Below are positions 6,483 through 10,465 of a stretch of DNA of 10,465 nucleotides, piece by piece. Origin of the DNA: Flaviramulus sp. (GTDB lineage: Bacteria; Bacteroidota; Bacteroidia; Flavobacteriales; Flavobacteriaceae). Positions within the stretch are counted from its first letter, which is position 1, and every line of letters starts with the position of its first letter. A program made the position numbers and the translations under genes. The notes under the pieces were generated by a model. It ran no database searches. It had not been told where the DNA came from and saw only the letters and a program-made list of their open reading frames with translations. Location of the stretch: positions 1 to 10,465 of the forward strand of contig JALRJA010000322.1 in NCBI GenBank assembly GCA_023255235.1, read 5' to 3'.

Positions 6483-9313
6483 TGCCACAACAACTAAACT
6501 ATTTAATATTGAAGTCAAAAAAGTTTTTATTACAAATACTTCTGTTTACAACAACAATTGTTGTGTCGCAAGTGAGTCCGCCTATAGAAGTATTTTCTAA
6601 TAAAGATTATGGAGCCGAAACTCAAAACTGGTGTATTTCTCAATCAAAAGAAAAAAATATTTACGTTGCCAATAACAAAGGTTTACTTGAATATAATGGT
6701 GCCAATTGGCAACTTTATTTATCACCAAATAAAACTATTATACGATCTGTTAGTGTTATTGACGATTTAATTTATACTGGAGCAAATAGCGAATTTGGGT
6801 ATTGGCAAAAAGATAATTTTGGCTTACTGATATACAAATCTTTATCTCAAAACCTTAAAATTGATTTCCTTGAAGATGAAGAGTTTTGGAATATAATTAG
6901 CATTGATGATTTTATTTTGTTTCAATCTTTAAAAAGAATATACATCTATAATAAAACAAATAAATCCTATAATATTATAGATTCTGAAACCATTATTTAC
7001 AAAATGTTTAAAGTAGAAGGGTTTATTTATTTTCAAAACACTAAAGATGGTATTTATAAAATTGAAAAAGGAAAGTCAAAATTAATTTCTAACCACCCAA
7101 TAGTACAAAACAACAGACTCGTTAACATTTTTAGTAAAGACGAAAAGCTTTTAATAGAGACCGAAAATAATGGCTTTTATATTCTAGAAGAAAATTTGCT
7201 TACAAAATGGGATATACCTGCAAATGACAAGCTGTCTCAGGTAAGTGTGTTTCGTAGCATTCAATTAAAAGACAATAGTTTTATTTTAGGCACAAGATCT
7301 AATGGCATTATACATTTATCGGCTCAAGGAAAGATAAACTACACCATTAATAGTGAGCATGGTTTGAGTAACAATACGGTACATTGGGTGTTTGAAGATA
7401 TGGAGAACAATATATGGGTTGCTTTAGAAAACGGTATTAATTGCATCAATGTAAAATCGCCTTTTAGTATTTATAATGATAAGGATGGCAAAATTGGTAC
7501 AGTTTATACATCAGTGGTTTATAATAACCATTTGTATTTAGGCACCAATCAAGGGTTATTTTACAAACAACTAAATAGCAACGACAATTTTAAAATTGTT
7601 GAAAACATTCAAGAAGCAGTTTGGTGTTTAGTTGAAATTGATAACCAATTATTGTGTGGACACGATACCGGAACATCAATTGTAAGTGATAATAAATCAA
7701 AAAAAATTAGTGGTATTCAACAAGGCACTTGGGTTATAAAACCAATAGAAGGAAGAACCGATTTACTACTACAAGGAAGCTACAATGGGTTGTATGTACT
7801 AGAAAAACAAGATGCTACTTGGAAATTTAGAAATAAAATTACAGGTTTTAATAATTCTAGTAAATTTTTTGAATTTTTCAACGATTATGTATTTGTAAGC
7901 CATGAGTATAAGGGTGTTTTTAAAATTAAACTAGATGCAGATTATAAAAAGGCTTTAGATGTAGAAAAAAATCCATCGTTTAGTAAAGAGCTCAACTCCA
8001 GCTTATTAAAATATAACGACGAATTACTATTTACCTACAAAGAAGGCGTTCATAAATACAACAGCTTAAAAAATGAATTTGTTAGAGATACCACACTAAG
8101 TAAGTTGTTTAAAACAGAAGACTATACTTCTGGCAAATTAATTTTTGATGAAAACACCCATACACTTTGGGGTTTTTCTAAGCAAAATTTAAACTATTTT
8201 ACACTTGGCAAACTAAGCCAAACCCCAAAACTTAATTACATATCATTTTCTAAATCGTTACCAAGAGGGTTAACTGGTTATGAAAATATTACCCATATGA
8301 TTGGAGAAAAATACTTAATTGGTACATCATCTGGTTATATCATTTTAGACTTAGGTAAACTATACAACAAAACCTTCAGTATAAAAATTAATCAAATATC
8401 AAAAAACAGTATCAATTCACCTTCTATTAAAATAAGCAAAACAACAAAAGGCTATTTTGAAAACAATGAAAATAATATTGATTTCTCGTTTAGTGTGCCT
8501 GAATTTGAAAAGTTTTTAGACACCGAATATCAATACAAATTAGAAGGCATTTACCAAAACTGGAGTGATTGGTCTGAAAACTCAACCGCTTCTTTCAAAA
8601 ACTTATCATACGGCGATTACACTTTCAAAGTAAGAGCTAAAATAGGAAACACTTTTACAAAAAATACAGCCTCCTATACTTTCAATATAAAACGCCCTTG
8701 GTATTTGTCTAATTTAATGCTTTTACTTTACATATTCTCTCTTTTGATTATCTCTTCTTTAACCCACAATATTTACAAACGCTACTATAGAAAACAAAGA
8801 GAACGTTTAATGCTAAAAAATGAAAGAGAATTAGAATTAAAAGAGTTAGAAAACAAGCAACAACTCATGAGATTCAATAACGATAAACTAAGACAAGATA
8901 TAGAAAATAAAAATAGAGAACTTGGCATATCAACAATGAGTTTGATAAAAAAGAACGAATTTTTAAACACTATAAAAAAAGAATTGCAAGATGTTGAAGA
9001 CACTAAAAACATTAAAAAAGTTATAAAAATTATTGATAAAAACATCAATAATAGCGACGACTGGCATCTATTTGAAGAAGCCTTTAATAATGCTGATAAA
9101 GATTTTCTTAAAAAAATTAAAAACTTACATCCTACACTCACATCAAATGACTTAAGACTTTGTGCTTATTTGAGACTAAACTTATCATCTAAAGAAATAG
9201 CACCGTTACTTAATATTTCACACAGAAGTGTTGAAGTTAAACGTTACAGATTAAGAAAAAAAATGAATTTATCTCATGAATCAAGCCTGTCTAACTATAT
9301 TTTAGAAATATAA
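6482..9313 (+). CDS. Membrane-spanning one-component regulator: propeller sensor, Y_Y_Y domain, LuxR-type HTH
   Basis: This protein has up to 943 residues. An N-terminal signal sequence (basic KSKK then a hydrophobic run, about 11-30) exports a large sensor region. Its repeats resemble the two-component-regulator propeller family: NKGLLEYNGANWQLY near 64-78, and the GLSNNTVHWVFED / NIWVALENGIN run from 294. A Y_Y_Y (triple tyrosine) domain follows (EYQYKLEG from 682, to about 735), then one membrane helix (about 742-762) and a charged coiled coil (about 768-835). The C-terminal HTH at 886-943 contains KEIAPLLNIS and SHRSVEVKRYRLRKKM, and should bind DNA in the cytoplasm. There is no histidine kinase, receiver or AraC domain, unlike hybrid HTCS regulators. 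Context points to control of the SusC-type gene 228 bases downstream; the ligand is unknown. The start is GTG 6482 or in-frame TTG 6509, with a stop at 6458 bounding it. Confidence 0.88.
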   Translation: MPQQLNYLILKSKKFLLQILLFTTTIVVSQVSPPIEVFSNKDYGAETQNWCISQSKEKNIYVANNKGLLEYNGANWQLYLSPNKTIIRSVSVIDDLIYTGANSEFGYWQKDNFGLLIYKSLSQNLKIDFLEDEEFWNIISIDDFILFQSLKRIYIYNKTNKSYNIIDSETIIYKMFKVEGFIYFQNTKDGIYKIEKGKSKLISNHPIVQNNRLVNIFSKDEKLLIETENNGFYILEENLLTKWDIPANDKLSQVSVFRSIQLKDNSFILGTRSNGIIHLSAQGKINYTINSEHGLSNNTVHWVFEDMENNIWVALENGINCINVKSPFSIYNDKDGKIGTVYTSVVYNNHLYLGTNQGLFYKQLNSNDNFKIVENIQEAVWCLVEIDNQLLCGHDTGTSIVSDNKSKKISGIQQGTWVIKPIEGRTDLLLQGSYNGLYVLEKQDATWKFRNKITGFNNSSKFFEFFNDYVFVSHEYKGVFKIKLDADYKKALDVEKNPSFSKELNSSLLKYNDELLFTYKEGVHKYNSLKNEFVRDTTLSKLFKTEDYTSGKLIFDENTHTLWGFSKQNLNYFTLGKLSQTPKLNYISFSKSLPRGLTGYENITHMIGEKYLIGTSSGYIILDLGKLYNKTFSIKINQISKNSINSPSIKISKTTKGYFENNENNIDFSFSVPEFEKFLDTEYQYKLEGIYQNWSDWSENSTASFKNLSYGDYTFKVRAKIGNTFTKNTASYTFNIKRPWYLSNLMLLLYIFSLLIISSLTHNIYKRYYRKQRERLMLKNERELELKELENKQQLMRFNNDKLRQDIENKNRELGISTMSLIKKNEFLNTIKKELQDVEDTKNIKKVIKIIDKNINNSDDWHLFEEAFNNADKDFLKKIKNLHPTLTSNDLRLCAYLRLNLSSKEIAPLLNISHRSVEVKRYRLRKKMNLSHESSLSNYILEI

Positions 9314-9399
9314 TGAAGTCTAAAATATTTAAAAAAAACTATACAACACCACAACATATTTCATTATGTGAATCTCAAATACTATTAAAAATAGCTTAA
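9313..9399 (+). CDS. Possible 28-residue small protein coupled to the regulator
   Basis: The last base of the regulator's TAA is the A of an ATG (TAATG at 9311-9315), opening a frame of 28 codons ending in TAA at 9397-9399. The product would start MKSKIFKKNY, be basic at its N-terminus, and end LLKIA, with no domain I recognise. Stop/start overlap of this type often means translational reinitiation. However, short frames of this length also occur by chance, and no homologue is known to me. It could be a real small protein, a leader peptide before susC, or nothing. Confidence 0.22.
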   Translation: MKSKIFKKNYTTPQHISLCESQILLKIA

Positions 9400-9416
9400 T
9401 TTATAAGTAAAAACAA

Positions 9417-9424
9417 TAGTTTTG
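9417..9424 (+). promoter_or_regulatory. Candidate -7 box for the susC-like gene
   Basis: TAGTTTTG is an exact TAnnTTTG match about 118 bases before the susC ATG. It sits within a small dyad (AAAAC 9410-9414 / GTTTT 9419-9423). No clear -33 TTG lies upstream at the normal distance, which would suit a promoter needing an activator, but this is inference. A poorer alternative, TATTTTTTG with one extra base, lies near 9463-9471. Confidence 0.35.
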
Positions 9425-9443
9425 AGAATTTAACATAAATAGT

Positions 9444-9459
9444 ACTGTTATTTTACAGT
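9444..9459. promoter_or_regulatory. Dyad symmetry, candidate operator upstream of the susC-like gene
   Basis: ACTGT and ACAGT form a perfect inverted repeat with a six-base AT centre, giving a 16-base site. It lies between the regulator gene and susC, about 20 bases downstream of one candidate -7 box and just before another. LuxR-type HTH dimers bind dyads of about this size, so it is a possible site for the regulator at 6482-9313. No second copy is seen in the window. Confidence 0.3.
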
Positions 9460-9508
9460 GTATATTTTTTGTTGAGGTGAAAAATAGTAATTATTCAATA
9501 TTACATGT

Positions 9509-9535
9509 TTAGTTTTACATAAAAACAAAAACTAA
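9509..9535 (+). promoter_or_regulatory. Possible leader hairpin just before the susC-like start
   Basis: TTAGTTTT (9509-9516) and AAAACTAA (9528-9535) form an 8-base-pair stem with an 11-base loop, ending six bases before the ATG. It could affect translation initiation, but it is A/T rich, weakly stable and may be chance. Confidence 0.22.
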
Positions 9536-9541
9536 CTAAAT

Positions 9542-10465
9542 ATGAGACAAATCCTCTTAACATTTTTAACATTAGTATCACTTACGTTTGCCCAAGCGCA
9601 AATTATTGACGTAAGCGGAAATGTTCAAGACAATACAGGCTTTCCCATTCCAGGTGTGAATGTTATTGTTAAAAACACAACAAAAGGTGGAGTTACTGAT
9701 TTTGATGGTAATTTTACCCTAACTGGCGTAGAAACTGGCTCTACTCTAATTCTAACTTACGTGGGCTACAAAACTAAAGAAGTTGTAGTTGATAAAGCTA
9801 ATTTAACCATTCAATTAGAAGAAAACCTTGCCGAACTTGATGAAGTTATTGTAATTGGTTATGGTACCCAAACTAAAAAAGAAATAACTGGAGCAGTTAG
9901 TGTGGTATCTTCTGAAACAATTGAAAAGTTAAAACCCACTCGTATTGAACAAGCACTTCAAGGTCAAGTTACTGGTGTTAATGTAACTGCTAATACAGGC
10001 TCTCCTGGTGGGCGTTCAACAATTAACATTAGAGGGGTTTCTACAAATGGAGATAACAGCCCTTTAATATTGGTTGATGGTAACGTTGTTGAAGACCTAA
10101 GCGTTATAAATCCTAGTGATATTGAATCTATTAATGTCTTAAAAGATGCTACAGCTGGTATATATGGTGTAAGAGCTGCAAATGGAGTCATTTTAATTGC
10201 TACTAAAACAGGTGTTAAAAACAGACCTTTAACCGTAGAATATAATGCCTACACAGGATTTCAAGAAACAACACGAAAAATGCCTGTTCTTAACGCAACA
10301 GAATATGCTATTATTGTTAATGAAGCTTATGCAGCAGGTGGTAGTACGCCGCCGTTTAGTGATTTATCAAACTTAGGTTCGGGTACTGATTGGCAAGATG
10401 AAATTTATCAAACAGCGCTTACTACTGACAATAACATTTCTGTATCTGGTGCATTAAAAAAATTA
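9542..10465 (+). CDS. SusC/RagA-family TonB-linked outer membrane transporter, N-terminal part (cut by window end)
   Basis: The first 308 codons are present, of a family that usually has about 950-1100. A signal peptide (residues 1 to about 19, likely cut after A-Q-A) precedes a carboxypeptidase-D regulatory-like beta domain (about 22-95, with GVTDFDGNFTL), the N-terminal extension typical of SusC. Next comes the DEVIVIGYGTQ motif (100-110) and the plug domain (about 115-224) with LQGQVTGV, INIRGVS, LILVDG and the hallmark KDATAGIYGVRAANGVI before TKTG. The barrel begins near 235. Such proteins import oligosaccharides or peptides across the outer membrane using TonB energy, with a SusD lipoprotein lid usually encoded next. 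The substrate cannot be told. The upstream sensor gene is the likely regulator. The ATG lacks a Shine-Dalgarno, and no frameshift is seen. Confidence 0.95.
   Translation, partial: MRQILLTFLTLVSLTFAQAQIIDVSGNVQDNTGFPIPGVNVIVKNTTKGGVTDFDGNFTLTGVETGSTLILTYVGYKTKEVVVDKANLTIQLEENLAELDEVIVIGYGTQTKKEITGAVSVVSSETIEKLKPTRIEQALQGQVTGVNVTANTGSPGGRSTINIRGVSTNGDNSPLILVDGNVVEDLSVINPSDIESINVLKDATAGIYGVRAANGVILIATKTGVKNRPLTVEYNAYTGFQETTRKMPVLNATEYAIIVNEAYAAGGSTPPFSDLSNLGSGTDWQDEIYQTALTTDNNISVSGALKKL

Noticed and set aside
8780..9060. Hidden histidine kinase dimerisation domain between the membrane helix and the HTH of the regulator
   Set aside because: The segment contains no histidine before His862 and no N, G1 or G2 box follows; it reads as a plain coiled coil.
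8785..9141. Open frame of 118 codons, rich in Ser, Leu and Phe, on the minus strand
   Set aside because: It mirrors the Lys/Glu/Asn-rich coiled coil of the regulator. The hydrophobic look is what antisense of AAA and GAA codons gives.
9964..10191. Open frame of 75 codons antisense to the plug domain of the SusC-like gene
   Set aside because: The plus-strand frame carries the hallmark SusC plug motifs, and no independent support exists for the antisense frame.

Overview
The window is AT-rich DNA from a member of the Bacteroidetes, most likely a (marine) Flavobacteriaceae. The evidence is a SusC/RagA outer membrane protein, a membrane-tethered Y_Y_Y/LuxR regulator of a kind typical of that group, flavobacterial-looking MreD/PBP2/RodA, several upstream TAnnTTTG boxes (the Bacteroidetes -7 element), and start codons that lack Shine-Dalgarno sequences.

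Layout. Positions 1-65 (minus) hold the first 21 codons of a malate dehydrogenase. Positions 66-177 hold two overlapping gene tails, one per strand, whose identity is uncertain. Positions 169-3887 (plus) are a tightly packed rod-shape/elongasome cluster: mreD overlaps mrdA (PBP2) by four bases, and mrdA abuts rodA. MreD is a membrane scaffold, RodA polymerises glycan from lipid II, and PBP2 cross-links it. Convergent to this, on the minus strand, lie a polyprenyl diphosphate synthase (3895-4872) and rlmN (4965-6014), each with a -7 box eight bases before its start codon. A tRNA-Arg(UCU) with its own promoter and a strong terminator lies at 6189-6265 (minus). Positions 6482-9313 (plus) encode a large transmembrane one-component regulator: signal peptide, beta-propeller-like sensor, Y_Y_Y domain, one membrane helix, coiled coil and LuxR-type HTH. 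Positions 9542-10465 hold the first 308 codons of a SusC-like TonB-dependent transporter, cut by the window end.

The last two genes together look like the start of a nutrient-uptake (polysaccharide-utilisation-type) locus: the regulator would sense a compound in the periplasm and control the SusC/SusD-type importer downstream. The 228-base gap between them holds a TAnnTTTG box, a dyad that could be an operator, and a 28-codon ORF that starts on the regulator's stop codon.

I see no previously undescribed system with clear support. The points most worth checking are the left end, where an alphaproteobacterial-type mdh with a Shine-Dalgarno sequence sits where mreC would be expected (a possible assembly chimera or rearrangement), and the regulatory gap before susC. 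There is no CRISPR array, insertion sequence, rRNA or integrase.
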